Part shown: positions 6,607-15,049 of the stretch, piece by piece
Position numbering within the stretch: the first letter of the stretch is position 1
Layout of the letters: each line of letters opens with the position of its first letter
Source: Lachnospiraceae bacterium
GTDB taxonomy: Bacteria > Bacillota > Clostridia > Lachnospirales > Lachnospiraceae
Direction: 5' to 3'
Assembly: GCA_017455435.1 (NCBI GenBank)
Contig: JAFTAU010000034.1
Location: 1 to 53,255 of the forward strand
Length of the DNA stretch: 53,255 nucleotides
Program-made: the position numbers and the translations under genes
The notes under the pieces: model-generated
The model's input: only the letters and a program-made list of their open reading frames with translations
Databases searched by the model: none
Told to the model about the DNA's origin: nothing

Positions 6607-7697
6607 TATTGCCTCTTTTGCAGAAAATCGTTTCCGTAACGCATTGACAAAAGGTCGCATATCACCAGAGCGGTGACAGCGCTGATTACGGGCGCGGCAC
6701 GGTGGAATATTGCGGGGTCGTGTCTGCCCTTCAGCGAAAGTTTTTCGTCGGTCTTTTTAATAAAATCAACAGTTTCCTGTTCTTTGAAAATGGAAGGCGT
6801 GGGCTTTACGGCTGTGCTGAAAATAATGGGCATTCCGTTTGTAATGCCGCCGTTTATACCGCCGTTGTTATTGGTGCGGGTTATGACGTCTGACCCGTCA
6901 TAGTCTATGGGGTCGTTTGCCTCGCTGCCGTGCATTTTGCCAAAGGAAAAACCGGCGCCGAATTCAATGCCTTTTACTGCCGGAATAGAAAACAAGGCAT
7001 GGGAGATAAGGCTTTCCACGCTGTCAAAGAAGGGCTCTCCGAGACCGGCCTCTGGTCCGTAAACGGCGGTTTCCAGTATGCCGCCGATACTGTCGCCGTC
7101 AGCCGCAGCCGCAGCAGTCAGTTCGCGCATCTGTTCGCCGACGGCCTCGTCCAGGACAGGATAGGCGCTGTTTTCGAGTCTGATAAAATCTTCGGGGATA
7201 TCACCGAAAGCATGGTCGGATACACCTCCACAGCTTTTTATGTGGGTACATATCAGAATGCCTCGCTCATTAAGCGCCTGCATGGCTACCGCACCGGCCG
7301 CCACTACCGGCGCGGTGAGCCGCCCGGAAAAATGACCGCCTCCGCGATAGTCTTCATATCCGTGATACTTGACGAATGCAGTATAATCCGCGTGTCCCGG
7401 TCTGGCAGGTCCGCGCTGATAATCATTGCTTTTTGTATCCTTATTCTCAATAATAATGCACATAGGAGTGCCGGTGGTCTTTCCTTCAAAAACTCCGCTG
7501 ACTATGCGAAAAGAATCTGGCTCGCGCCTTGCCGTGGAAACCTCCGGCAGACCGCTGCGCTGCGAAAGCTTTTTCGCGATGTATTCCTCGTCGACAGGAA
7601 CGCCCGGAGCCATTCCGTCTAGCACCGCGCCGACAGCCTGTCCGTGGCTTTCTCCGAAGAGCGTGAGAGTTACGTTATTGCCAAATGTGTTTTTCAT
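6606..7697 (-). CDS. aroC: Chorismate synthase
   Basis: Makes chorismate from EPSP, using reduced FMN. The 363-aa protein begins NTFGNNVTLTLFGESHGQA, the standard N-terminus with the catalytic His of GESHG, and carries RPGHADYTAFVKYHG. The segment that reads DYRGGGRSSARETA in most bacteria reads DYRGGGHFSGRLTAP, a variant known in Clostridia, and the end has RHDPAIFHRAAPVISA. The variant still keeps the FMN-binding His and Arg. The 12-nt gap to aroB implies one transcript. Confidence 0.95.
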   Translation of the reverse strand: MKNTFGNNVTLTLFGESHGQAVGAVLDGMAPGVPVDEEYIAKKLSQRSGLPEVSTARREPDSFRIVSGVFEGKTTGTPMCIIIENKDTKSNDYQRGPARPGHADYTAFVKYHGYEDYRGGGHFSGRLTAPVVAAGAVAMQALNERGILICTHIKSCGGVSDHAFGDIPEDFIRLENSAYPVLDEAVGEQMRELTAAAAADGDSIGGILETAVYGPEAGLGEPFFDSVESLISHALFSIPAVKGIEFGAGFSFGKMHGSEANDPIDYDGSDVITRTNNNGGINGGITNGMPIIFSTAVKPTPSIFKEQETVDFIKKTDEKLSLKGRHDPAIFHRAAPVISAVTALVICDLLSMRYGNDFLQKRQ

Positions 7698-7709
7698 AGC
7701 GCTATCCTT

Positions 7710-8720
7710 TTATGACTGAACCATGCGAAGAAGAGCAGCAGCTTCTTCTCTGCTGATTGTTTTCTCATAAAATGAGCCGGGCTCGTCAACCCTGATGGTT
7801 CTGATCGTGCCGCTTTCACTCTTTTTATCGTGCATTATGGCGTCCAGAGCCCCGTCTATGTCAAAACCTGCGCGAGATCTAAGCTCCAGCTTCTTATAAA
7901 TTGCCAAAACCCTTTCACGAAGCCCGTCTGCACACATGGGCAGCATGCCCAGTGCTACGCACTCGCCGTGATACACCTCCGGTTCGAGGCGGCTTTCGAT
8001 TCCGTGCCCGAGGGTGTGTCCAAAGTTCAGTACCCGGCGAAGCCCGGCTTCTTTTTCGTCTTTTTCCACCACGCTTTTTTTGATTAGCAGCGAGCGATAT
8101 ATTATTTCGTCGATCTTTTCAAGCGGGTCCTCGTTCTCAAAAATATTGAACAGCTCAGCATCGCAGGTAAGCGACATTTTGAGAGCCTCGGCAAGACCGT
8201 TTGAAATCTGTCTTTTCGGCAGCGTGGACAACAGGTCGGGATCAATGAGAACTCTTTTCGGCTGATAAAAAGCACCTACAATATTTTTTATTCCGTTCAG
8301 ATTGACGGCGGTCTTTCCGCCTATGGAAGAGTCCACCTGTGAAAGAACCGTAGTGGGAATATTGTAAAAATCAATTCCGCGCATATACGCGGACGCGGCA
8401 AAACCGGCCAGATCGCCAACCACGCCGCCGCCCACAGCCACGACGCAATCTTTCCTGGTAAAGCCGTGTTTGAGCATAAACTCCAGAATCAATCTGAAAT
8501 TGTTGATGCTTTTGCTGTCTTCTCCGCAGGGAATAGTATAGATAAAGGCCTGCCCGGTGCTCGCATCGGCAATCTTCCCGGCGTATTTCGCAGGTACGCC
8601 GGTATCTGTTACAATGAGAACCTTGCGGCTGAGGTTTAGCAGTTCGCCGGCGATATTCGAGGCACCGCGCTCAATGATAATATCATAGCTGTTTTCTTTT
8701 AAGTCAAGTTTAATGGTCAT
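7710..8720 (-). CDS. aroB: 3-dehydroquinate synthase
   Basis: Converts DAHP to 3-dehydroquinate with NAD+ and a divalent metal. Visible marks in the 336-aa protein: the NAD-binding GGGVVGDLAGFAAS loop, TTVLSQVDSSIGGKTAVN (substrate Lys and metal region), NGLAEALKMSL (metal-binding Glu), and two metal His in LNFGHTLGHGIE and YHGECVALGM. Gap of 16 nt to pheA and 12 nt to aroC. The protein ends soon after the DKKSESGTIR segment, typical for the family. Confidence 0.95.
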   Translation of the reverse strand: MTIKLDLKENSYDIIIERGASNIAGELLNLSRKVLIVTDTGVPAKYAGKIADASTGQAFIYTIPCGEDSKSINNFRLILEFMLKHGFTRKDCVVAVGGGVVGDLAGFAASAYMRGIDFYNIPTTVLSQVDSSIGGKTAVNLNGIKNIVGAFYQPKRVLIDPDLLSTLPKRQISNGLAEALKMSLTCDAELFNIFENEDPLEKIDEIIYRSLLIKKSVVEKDEKEAGLRRVLNFGHTLGHGIESRLEPEVYHGECVALGMLPMCADGLRERVLAIYKKLELRSRAGFDIDGALDAIMHDKKSESGTIRTIRVDEPGSFYEKTISREEAAALLRMVQS

Positions 8721-8736
8721 TGATTTGCTCCGTATA

Positions 8737-9831
8737 TTATTTGCCGAGGCTGATGCTTTGTGAATAATGCCCCGCTACCTTCAGCTTTGCGCAGCAGACG
8801 GAGAGCTCGTTCATCATGCGCACGCCTTCCTCGCTCGTGTGATTGCCCTCAGCTTCCACGTAAAAGTAGTATTGCCAGGGCACATCTTTTACGGGTCGGC
8901 TGCGGAGTACACGCATATTAAAGCCGTGGGCGCAGATGATATTGACTATTTTCGCGAGCGCACCTACGGTGTCGTTTACGGTAAACAGCATAATGAATTT
9001 GTTTTCATTGTCCACTTCGGTTTTTTCTGCTCTGGAAAAAACAGCAAAGCGGGTGCAGTTTGTGGCGCTTTCGTTGATGTCATGGTCTATGATTTCCAGT
9101 TCGTAAAGCGCGGCCGTGTCGCTGCTCGCGATGGCGGCAATGGTTTTATCGCCGATATCCGCGACTGTTTTCGCTGCAATGGCGGTATTGGAAGCGGCCT
9201 CGGTTTCGTAGCCGTGGCGGAGTATATATTCACCGCACTGCGAAAGCGCCTGCGGGTGGCTGATGACTTTTTTGATGTCTCCGGGCTTTGTGCCGGGCAC
9301 GCCTATCAGGCTCTGTTTTATCGGGAGCTCATAAACGCCGTTAACATAAAGATTTCCGGAAAACATAAGGTCTATTACCTGACCGACTTCGCCGGCGTAG
9401 CTGTTTTCAATGGGGAGAACGCAGAGGTCGCAGTCACCGGACTCCACTGCTTCATAAGCTGATTTGAAATCGTGGCAGCTCATCAGGAGACCTTCAGGGA
9501 AAATACGTTTCGCGGCAATTTCCGCGAACGCGCCCTCTATTCCGCAGAATGCCACGCGCACGCCTTTCATTCTGGCGCTCTGGTACTGTTTTGAGAGAGA
9601 CAGCATGTTTTTGAGAAACTTTATATAGTATGAAGCAATCAGCTCGTCCTTTATCAGAGAAGAGTTCTTTTCAAAGACAACGGCCTCGCGTGCCTTGTCG
9701 AGCACGGGCATACCGTGTTCCTGTTTGTAATCAGCTATTTTGCTGACGGATTTCATTCTCTTTTCAAAAAGGGAAGCCATTTCACGGTCGATTTTGTCTA
9801 TGGCGTCCCTTGCTTCTTCCAGATTACTCAT
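8737..9831 (-). CDS. pheA: Chorismate mutase - prephenate dehydratase (P-protein) with ACT domain
   Basis: A 364-aa bifunctional enzyme for phenylalanine. Residues 1-85 are an AroQ-type mutase helix bundle (IDKIDREMASLFEKRM). Residues 90-270 are the dehydratase, with NSYAGEVGQVIDLM and the catalytic TNCTRFAVFSR. Residues 280-355 form an ACT domain, expected to bind phenylalanine for feedback inhibition: the GAL motif is present, and the ESRP motif reads RSRPVKDVPWQYYFYVE. First gene of the operon, 24 nt from the predicted transcript start. Confidence 0.95.
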   Translation of the reverse strand: MSNLEEARDAIDKIDREMASLFEKRMKSVSKIADYKQEHGMPVLDKAREAVVFEKNSSLIKDELIASYYIKFLKNMLSLSKQYQSARMKGVRVAFCGIEGAFAEIAAKRIFPEGLLMSCHDFKSAYEAVESGDCDLCVLPIENSYAGEVGQVIDLMFSGNLYVNGVYELPIKQSLIGVPGTKPGDIKKVISHPQALSQCGEYILRHGYETEAASNTAIAAKTVADIGDKTIAAIASSDTAALYELEIIDHDINESATNCTRFAVFSRAEKTEVDNENKFIMLFTVNDTVGALAKIVNIICAHGFNMRVLRSRPVKDVPWQYYFYVEAEGNHTSEEGVRMMNELSVCCAKLKVAGHYSQSISLGK

Positions 9832-9861
9832 AAGGCTTTTATCCTTTCGAAAATATTCTAT

Positions 9862-9890
9862 ATTCTATAATAAAAAGAGAAAAGTTTCAA
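9862..9890 (-). promoter_or_regulatory. Promoter of the aromatic amino acid operon
   Basis: On the minus strand, TTGAAA (9890-9885), a 17-bp spacer and TAGAAT (9867-9862). The leader is about 24 nt, too short for a T-box or attenuator, so control appears to rest on the promoter and on enzyme feedback. It faces away from the thrS leader promoter. Confidence 0.75.
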
Positions 9891-9924
9891 CCTCGATGGG
9901 GTAAAGAAAGGGATGAAGTATTCC

Positions 9925-9952
9925 TTGATTTTTGCGGCGAAAGTGTTATAAT
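9925..9952 (+). promoter_or_regulatory. Promoter of the thrS T-box transcript
   Basis: TTGATT (9925-9930), 16-bp spacer, perfect TATAAT (9947-9952). Transcription begins near 9959, at the start of the T-box leader. Confidence 0.75.
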
Positions 9953-9958
9953 TTGGGC

Positions 9959-10190
9959 ATAAAGCGTTGACGAGAAGAGTAGCTATCTTTACCGGCTTTA
10001 AGAGAGGACGCGTGGCTGGGATGCGTCTGTCGGGATTTAGCGAAAACCACCTCCGAGCGGCCCCAATCCGGCCCGTTGACTTACGTTACAGTCCAAAATG
10101 AGTGGCTGCCTTTGGCGGCAAGCGGGGTGGAACCGCGGGTTATGATTACTCGTCCCTTGCAGAGATTAATCTGCAGGGGATTTTTATTTG
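9959..10190 (+). ncRNA. T-box riboswitch, threonine, upstream of thrS
   Basis: Leader RNA that senses uncharged tRNA-Thr. Recognised elements in order: GACGAGAAGAGTAG of stem I (9969-9982), the AGAGAG element and a distal hairpin (GACGC/GCGTC, 10007-10026), a candidate specifier in AAAACCACC (ACC, threonine, near 10048-10050), and the invariant T-box GGTGGAACCGCG (10126-10137) whose bulge pairs with the tRNA end. The terminator has a 10-bp stem (10154-10163 with 10170-10179) and ATTTTTATTT. The antiterminator would pair the T-box region with the terminator 5' arm. The specifier is assigned partly because thrS follows. Confidence 0.92.
10154..10189 (+). terminator. T-box-controlled terminator
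   Basis: CCCTTGCAGA (10154-10163), 6-nt loop, TCTGCAGGGG (10170-10179), then a U-rich tail. Forms when charged tRNA-Thr is abundant and stops transcription before thrS. Confidence 0.9.
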
Positions 10191-10271
10191 CGAAGGCTAT
10201 ATAGCGAAAAGCGTTCGACGGGACATAATATCGGAGAGCTGTCAGCGCCATTGTGCGTTTGGTCATGCGAA

Positions 10272-10471
10272 GGCGCTCAAGGGGGACATAATCTCTCAAA
10301 GCCCGTTTCGCTGGCTTTCTAAATCAGAACGCTTGACTTCTAAAATCCTTGAAAAATCAAAACTCGCTTCGCTCAGACATATGATTTTTCTGCGGATTTT
10401 TTTACGAAGTCTTCGCTGCTGATTTAACGAAAGCGCTCAATGCTTTGATAGATTATGTCCCCCTGAGCGCC
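10272..10471. mobile_element. MITE-like palindromic element between T-box and thrS
   Basis: A 200-bp element with about 30-bp terminal inverted repeats: 10272-10302 and 10442-10471 match except for one extra A and one substitution (core GGGGGACATAATCT). The arms continue inward: GCTTTC(G)TTAAATCAG-like segments and GACTTC...AAAAATCA segments also pair, so the whole unit can fold as one long hairpin with a loop near 10358-10382. It has no coding capacity. A related GGGACATAAT motif at 10220-10229 hints at a second, decayed copy. As it lies between the terminator and thrS, every read-through transcript carries the hairpin. Confidence 0.8.
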
Positions 10472-10535
10472 GCGAAGAAAAACGTATTACGATTGAAAAA
10501 TAATACAATATTACATATTGGAAGGAGATTTCACT

Positions 10536-12350
10536 ATGAAGATCTACGAAAACGGCGAAGTAACCGAGTACACGTTTGAGGACGAAAAGGGCAGAGATAC
10601 CCTGCGCCATTCCACGAGTCACATCATGGCGGAGGCGGTTAAGCGCCTTTTCCCCGATGTGAAGCTGGCTATCGGCCCGTCCATCGACACCGGGTTTTAT
10701 TATGACTTTGACGCGGAGCCTTTTTCACGCGAGGATCTCGATGCCATCGAGGCCGAGATGAAGAAAATATTAAAAGAAGGACGCCGTTTCACCCGCTTTA
10801 CCCTGCCCAGGGCGGAGGCATTAAAGCTGATGGAAGACCGCGGGGAGCCTTATAAGGTCGAACTGATAAACGATCTGCCTGAGGATGCCGAGATATCGTT
10901 CTATCAGCAGGGAGAAGATTTTGTGGATCTTTGCGCCGGCCCTCACCTTATTGACAGCAGATACATCAAGCATTTTAAACTGATTTCTTCATCCGGCGCT
11001 TACTGGAGAGGCAGCGAGAAAAACAAGATGCTCCAGCGCATATACGGCACGGCCTTTGCCACAAAAGAGGATCTGGACGCTTATCTGGCTCATCTGGAAA
11101 ACATCAAAATGCGCGACCACAACCGCCTCGGCCGGGAGATGAAGCTCTTTACCACGGTCGATGTTATCGGACAGGGACTTCCGCTCTTTACACCAAAGGG
11201 CACAAAGATGATTCAGCTTCTGCAGCGCTGGATTGAGGATCTGGAGGATGATGAGTGGGGCTATGTCCGCACCCGCACGCCGTTTATGGCAAAATCAGAC
11301 CTCTACAAAATCAGCGGACACTGGGATCATTATCAGGACGGAATGTTTATTCTCAACAAAAATGACGAAGGCAAGGAAGTGATGGCGCTGCGTCCCATGA
11401 CCTGCCCGTTCCAGTATCACGTTTATATGAATGAACAGCGTTCCTACCGCGACCTGCCTTACCGCATGAGCGAGACTTCTACCCTGTTCCGCAACGAGGA
11501 CTCCGGTGAAATGCACGGTCTGACGAGAGTGCGCCAGTTTACCATCACAGAGGGGCATATCATTCTGCGCCCCGATCAGGCGGAGGAAGAGCTGACCCGC
11601 TGCGTGGAGCTTGCAAACTACGTTATGACCACGCTGGGACTGGCGGGGGACGTGACTTACCGCCTTTCAAAGTGGGATCCCGAGAACAAGGCAAAATACA
11701 TCGGCGATGAGGAGTATTGGAACACTACTCAGGATTTCCTGCGCAACGTCATGATAAAGAACAACATCAAATTTACCGAGGCCGACGGCGAGGCCGCTTT
11801 CTACGGTCCCAAGATTGACATTCAGGCAAAGAATGTCTACGGCAAGGAAGACACGATGATTACCATCCAGCTCGACTGCGAAAGCGCCGAAAAATTCGGA
11901 ATGTACTACATCAACGAAAACGGCGAAAAGACGCTGCCTTACATCATCCACAGAACATCGATGGGCTGCTATGAGCGCACGCTGGCCTGGCTCATCGAGC
12001 ATTACGAGGGCAAATTCCCGACATGGCTCTGCCCCGAACAGGTCAGGATTCTGCCTATTTCCGATAAATTCGCGGACTATGCCGCCGACGTCGCCAAAAA
12101 GCTGAAAGCCGCCGGCATCCGCGCCACTGTGGACGAGCGTTCCGAGAAGCTGGGTTTCAAGATTCGCGAAGCCCGCATGGACAGGCTTCCCTACTGGCTT
12201 ATTGTGGGTGAAAAGGAAGCAGAGAACGGCACGGTATCCGTCAGCAGCAGATTTGCCGGAGACGAGGGAGGAAAGACGGTTTCCGAATTTATCGATTTTA
12301 TTCTTGACGAAATAAATACAAAGCGTATTCGCACAGAGGAGAAAAAGTAA
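10536..12350 (+). CDS. thrS: Threonyl-tRNA synthetase lacking the TGS domain
   Basis: Charges tRNA-Thr. ATG at 10536 follows AAGGAG by 8 nt; an upstream in-frame start at 10518 lacks a ribosome site. The 604-aa protein begins only about 20 residues before the editing domain: its H-x3-H (His25, His29) and LCAGPH motifs for hydrolysis of Ser-tRNA(Thr) are intact. The usual 60-residue N-terminal TGS domain is absent. The class II core has motif 2 RNEDSGEMHGLTRVRQFT, zinc ligands in RPMTCPFQ, TEGH and IIHRTSMGCYER, and an anticodon domain from about 505. Motif 2 text is not the common VRGFTQDDAH form. Controlled by the T-box upstream. Confidence 0.96.
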   Translation: MKIYENGEVTEYTFEDEKGRDTLRHSTSHIMAEAVKRLFPDVKLAIGPSIDTGFYYDFDAEPFSREDLDAIEAEMKKILKEGRRFTRFTLPRAEALKLMEDRGEPYKVELINDLPEDAEISFYQQGEDFVDLCAGPHLIDSRYIKHFKLISSSGAYWRGSEKNKMLQRIYGTAFATKEDLDAYLAHLENIKMRDHNRLGREMKLFTTVDVIGQGLPLFTPKGTKMIQLLQRWIEDLEDDEWGYVRTRTPFMAKSDLYKISGHWDHYQDGMFILNKNDEGKEVMALRPMTCPFQYHVYMNEQRSYRDLPYRMSETSTLFRNEDSGEMHGLTRVRQFTITEGHIILRPDQAEEELTRCVELANYVMTTLGLAGDVTYRLSKWDPENKAKYIGDEEYWNTTQDFLRNVMIKNNIKFTEADGEAAFYGPKIDIQAKNVYGKEDTMITIQLDCESAEKFGMYYINENGEKTLPYIIHRTSMGCYERTLAWLIEHYEGKFPTWLCPEQVRILPISDKFADYAADVAKKLKAAGIRATVDERSEKLGFKIREARMDRLPYWLIVGEKEAENGTVSVSSRFAGDEGGKTVSEFIDFILDEINTKRIRTEEKK

Positions 12351-12359
12351 TCCACGCAG

Positions 12360-13070
12360 ATGGAAGGAAAAAGACTGAACAAGTTCATCAGTGAATGCGG
12401 AGTTGCCAGCCGCAGAGAGGCTGACAGGATGATAAGCGCCGGCAGGGTGACGATAAACGGCCGCCCCGCCGCGCTTGGCATGCTTGTATCCGAAGGCGAT
12501 GAAGTAAGGCTGGACGGAAATCCAATCAACCCGCAGTCCGGAACGGTAGTGATTGCTGTAAACAAGCCGGCGGGCGTAGTCTGCACGGAGGCCGCTTTTA
12601 AAGGCGAAAAAAACCTTTCGCAGCTTATTGACCTGCCTTTTAGAGTCTTTTCGATAGGAAGACTTGACAAGGATTCCGAGGGACTGATACTCATGACAAA
12701 TGACGGAGACCTGGCAAGGGCGATTTCGCTCGGTAGCGCCGGTCATGAAAAAGAATATCGCGTCACCGTGGACAAGCCCGTCACCGCCGAATTCCTTGGT
12801 GCACTGCGCGGCGGCGTAGATATCACAATTGACGGAAATGTGTTTACCACAAGACCGTGCAAGGCCCGCAAGACCGGCCCGGAAAGCTTTGAAATTGTAC
12901 TCACACAGGGCATGAACCGCCAGATCAGGCGGATGTGCGAAGCCCTCGGTTACAGAGTAACGTACCTTCAAAGATTCAGGGTGATGAATATTCTGCTGGG
13001 AGATCTGCCGGCGGGACAGTACCGCAGGTTGACCGAAACGGAAATCAGCGAGCTGCGAAGCAGTACTTAA
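12360..13070 (+). CDS. rluF: 23S rRNA pseudouridine synthase, RluF-like (RsuA family)
   Basis: A 236-aa RsuA/RluB/RluF-family enzyme. Residues 1-50 are an S4 RNA-binding domain (RLNKFISECGVASRREAD); the catalytic Asp103 is in GRLDKDSEGL. The C-terminal QGMNRQIRRMCEALGYRV and RFRVMNILLGDLPAGQYR closely resemble RluF, which modifies the 2604 region of 23S rRNA, more than RluB or RsuA. The subgroup is a judgement from memory. It begins 9 nt after thrS and is probably cotranscribed. Confidence 0.85.
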   Translation: MEGKRLNKFISECGVASRREADRMISAGRVTINGRPAALGMLVSEGDEVRLDGNPINPQSGTVVIAVNKPAGVVCTEAAFKGEKNLSQLIDLPFRVFSIGRLDKDSEGLILMTNDGDLARAISLGSAGHEKEYRVTVDKPVTAEFLGALRGGVDITIDGNVFTTRPCKARKTGPESFEIVLTQGMNRQIRRMCEALGYRVTYLQRFRVMNILLGDLPAGQYRRLTETEISELRSST

Positions 13071-13083
13071 AAAGGATAATTAA

Positions 13084-15048
13084 ATGGAAAACGACGCGAA
13101 AATAAGCCGTATAAAAGAACTGACGGAGCTGCTCGGCAGAGCCGCCTACGCTTACTATCAGGAAAGCCGTGAGATCATGCCCAATATCGAGTATGACAGG
13201 CTTTATGACGAGTTGGAAGCCCTTGAAAAGGAAACCGGCGTCGTGATGGCGGGCAGCCCCACACACAAGGTTGGCTATGAGGTTCTCTCGGAGCTTCCAA
13301 AGGAAGCGCATCCCGCACCCATGCTGTCACTTGCAAAAACCAAAAGCCCGGAGGAACTCGCCGCGTGGCTGGGAGATCAGCCCGCGCTCCTTTCATGGAA
13401 AATGGACGGCCTGACGATAGTGCTCACATACGACGGCGGCACGCTTCAAAAGGCGGTTACCAGAGGCAACGGCGAGGTAGGCGAGGTGGTTACCGCAAAC
13501 GCCCGTGCTTTCAAAAATCTGCCTCTGTCCATACCGTTTAAAGGCAAGCTCGTGCTGCGCGGTGAGGCGGTTATCAAATATTCGGATTTTGAAAAGATAA
13601 ACGACGCAATCACGGACGAAAGCGGAAAATACAAAAACCCCAGAAATCTCTGCTCTGGCTCGGTAAGGCAGCTTGACGCCGCAGTTACCGCCTCGCGAAA
13701 CGTGAATTTCTTCGCCTTTGCACTCGTAGAGGCCGAGGGCGTGGATTTCAAAAACTCCCGCGCCTCTCAGTTTGAATGGCTGAGTGGGCAGGGCTTTGAA
13801 GTGGTTTACTACGAAAAGGTCTATGCGCCTTTTCTTGCAGAGGCAATTGAGGGCTTCGCCCACCGTATAGAGAAAAACGACGTTCCTTCCGACGGGCTGG
13901 TGCTTTTGATGGACGATATCGCTTACGGCGAAAGCCTCGGACGCACGGCAAAGGCCCCCCGGAACGCGATGGCCTTTAAGTGGCGCGACGAGCTGCAGGA
14001 AACCGTCCTGCGCGAGATAGAGTGGAGCGCCAGCCGCACCGGCCTCATCAATCCTGTGGCAATCTTTGACCCTGTAGATCTGGAGGGCACGATTGTCAGC
14101 CGCGCGAGCGTTCACAACATCAGCATCGTCCGCTCGCTTAAACTAGGCATAGGCGACAGAATAACAGTCTACAAGGCCAATATGATTATCCCGCAGATAG
14201 CGGAAAACCTCACTGGCTCGGATACGGCGGAGATTCCGGAGGTTTGTCCCGTCTGCGGTGCAAAGACCGATATAGATTTCGGAAACGGAGTTATGACGCT
14301 GCATTGCCCGAATCCCGCCTGCCCTGCCAAGCAGATAAAAAGCTTCGATCTTTTTGTGAGCCGCAATGCGCTGAATATCGAGGGTCTTTCGGAGTCCACG
14401 CTCGAAAAATTCATAGACGTGGGCATCATCAAAACCCTTCCCGACATTTTCGACCTTGAATCGCACATGCTCGAGATAATTCAGATGGAAGGCTTTGGCG
14501 AAAAATCCTTCTTTAACCTGATTGAAAGCGTTAATAAAGCCCGCCATACGACCCTGCCAAGGTTTATCTACGGCCTCGGAATAGAGGGAATCGGCGCGGC
14601 AAACGCAAAGATGCTGGTCCGCGCATACGACGGCGATTTTGAAAAAATACGCCATCCTCAGAAGGACGAGCTGACCGGCATCGACGGAATAGGAGAAGTG
14701 CTCGCCGATGCGATAATCGCATATTTTTCAGAGACGTCCAATCAGGAAATGATAGACAAACTGCTGGCGGAGCTGCTCTTTGAAAAAGAAGAAAAAGCCA
14801 GCGGCACGGATCTGACGGGAAAGACCTTTGTAATAACCGGCTCGCTGGAGCATTTTTCCAACCGCAAAGAACTGTCCGACATCATCGAAAGCCTCGGAGG
14901 AATGGTGTCCGGCTCCGTATCTGCAAAGACGTCCTACCTTATCAATAATGACATTTTGTCCGCTTCTTCAAAAAACAAAACAGCAAAACAGCTTGGGATC
15001 CCCATTATTACCGAAGAAGAAGCCCTGAAGCTTATCGGGAGACAGTAA
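13084..15048 (+). CDS. ligA: NAD+-dependent DNA ligase
   Basis: Seals nicks in replication and repair. The 654-aa length and domain order fit LigA: Ia domain with YYQ...YDRLYDELEALE (1-60), adenylation domain with the nucleophile Lys106 in SWKMDGLT, OB fold, four-Cys zinc finger (CPVCG and CPNPAC, about 389-418), helix-hairpin-helix repeats (GLGIEGIGAANAK) and a C-terminal BRCT domain (TFVITGSLEHFSNRKE to KTSYLINND). Methionine in K-M-D-G instead of K-L/V-D-G is conservative. Follows rluF by 13 nt. Confidence 0.97.
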   Translation: MENDAKISRIKELTELLGRAAYAYYQESREIMPNIEYDRLYDELEALEKETGVVMAGSPTHKVGYEVLSELPKEAHPAPMLSLAKTKSPEELAAWLGDQPALLSWKMDGLTIVLTYDGGTLQKAVTRGNGEVGEVVTANARAFKNLPLSIPFKGKLVLRGEAVIKYSDFEKINDAITDESGKYKNPRNLCSGSVRQLDAAVTASRNVNFFAFALVEAEGVDFKNSRASQFEWLSGQGFEVVYYEKVYAPFLAEAIEGFAHRIEKNDVPSDGLVLLMDDIAYGESLGRTAKAPRNAMAFKWRDELQETVLREIEWSASRTGLINPVAIFDPVDLEGTIVSRASVHNISIVRSLKLGIGDRITVYKANMIIPQIAENLTGSDTAEIPEVCPVCGAKTDIDFGNGVMTLHCPNPACPAKQIKSFDLFVSRNALNIEGLSESTLEKFIDVGIIKTLPDIFDLESHMLEIIQMEGFGEKSFFNLIESVNKARHTTLPRFIYGLGIEGIGAANAKMLVRAYDGDFEKIRHPQKDELTGIDGIGEVLADAIIAYFSETSNQEMIDKLLAELLFEKEEKASGTDLTGKTFVITGSLEHFSNRKELSDIIESLGGMVSGSVSAKTSYLINNDILSASSKNKTAKQLGIPIITEEEALKLIGRQ

Positions 15049-15049
15049 A

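Noticed and set aside
10217..10471. Repeated GGGACATAAT motifs as a CRISPR or tandem array
   Set aside because: The copies are inverted and define ends of one palindrome, not regularly spaced direct repeats.
11667..12971. 434-codon minus-strand ORF
   Set aside because: Antisense of thrS and rluF; both plus-strand genes have full family motifs.
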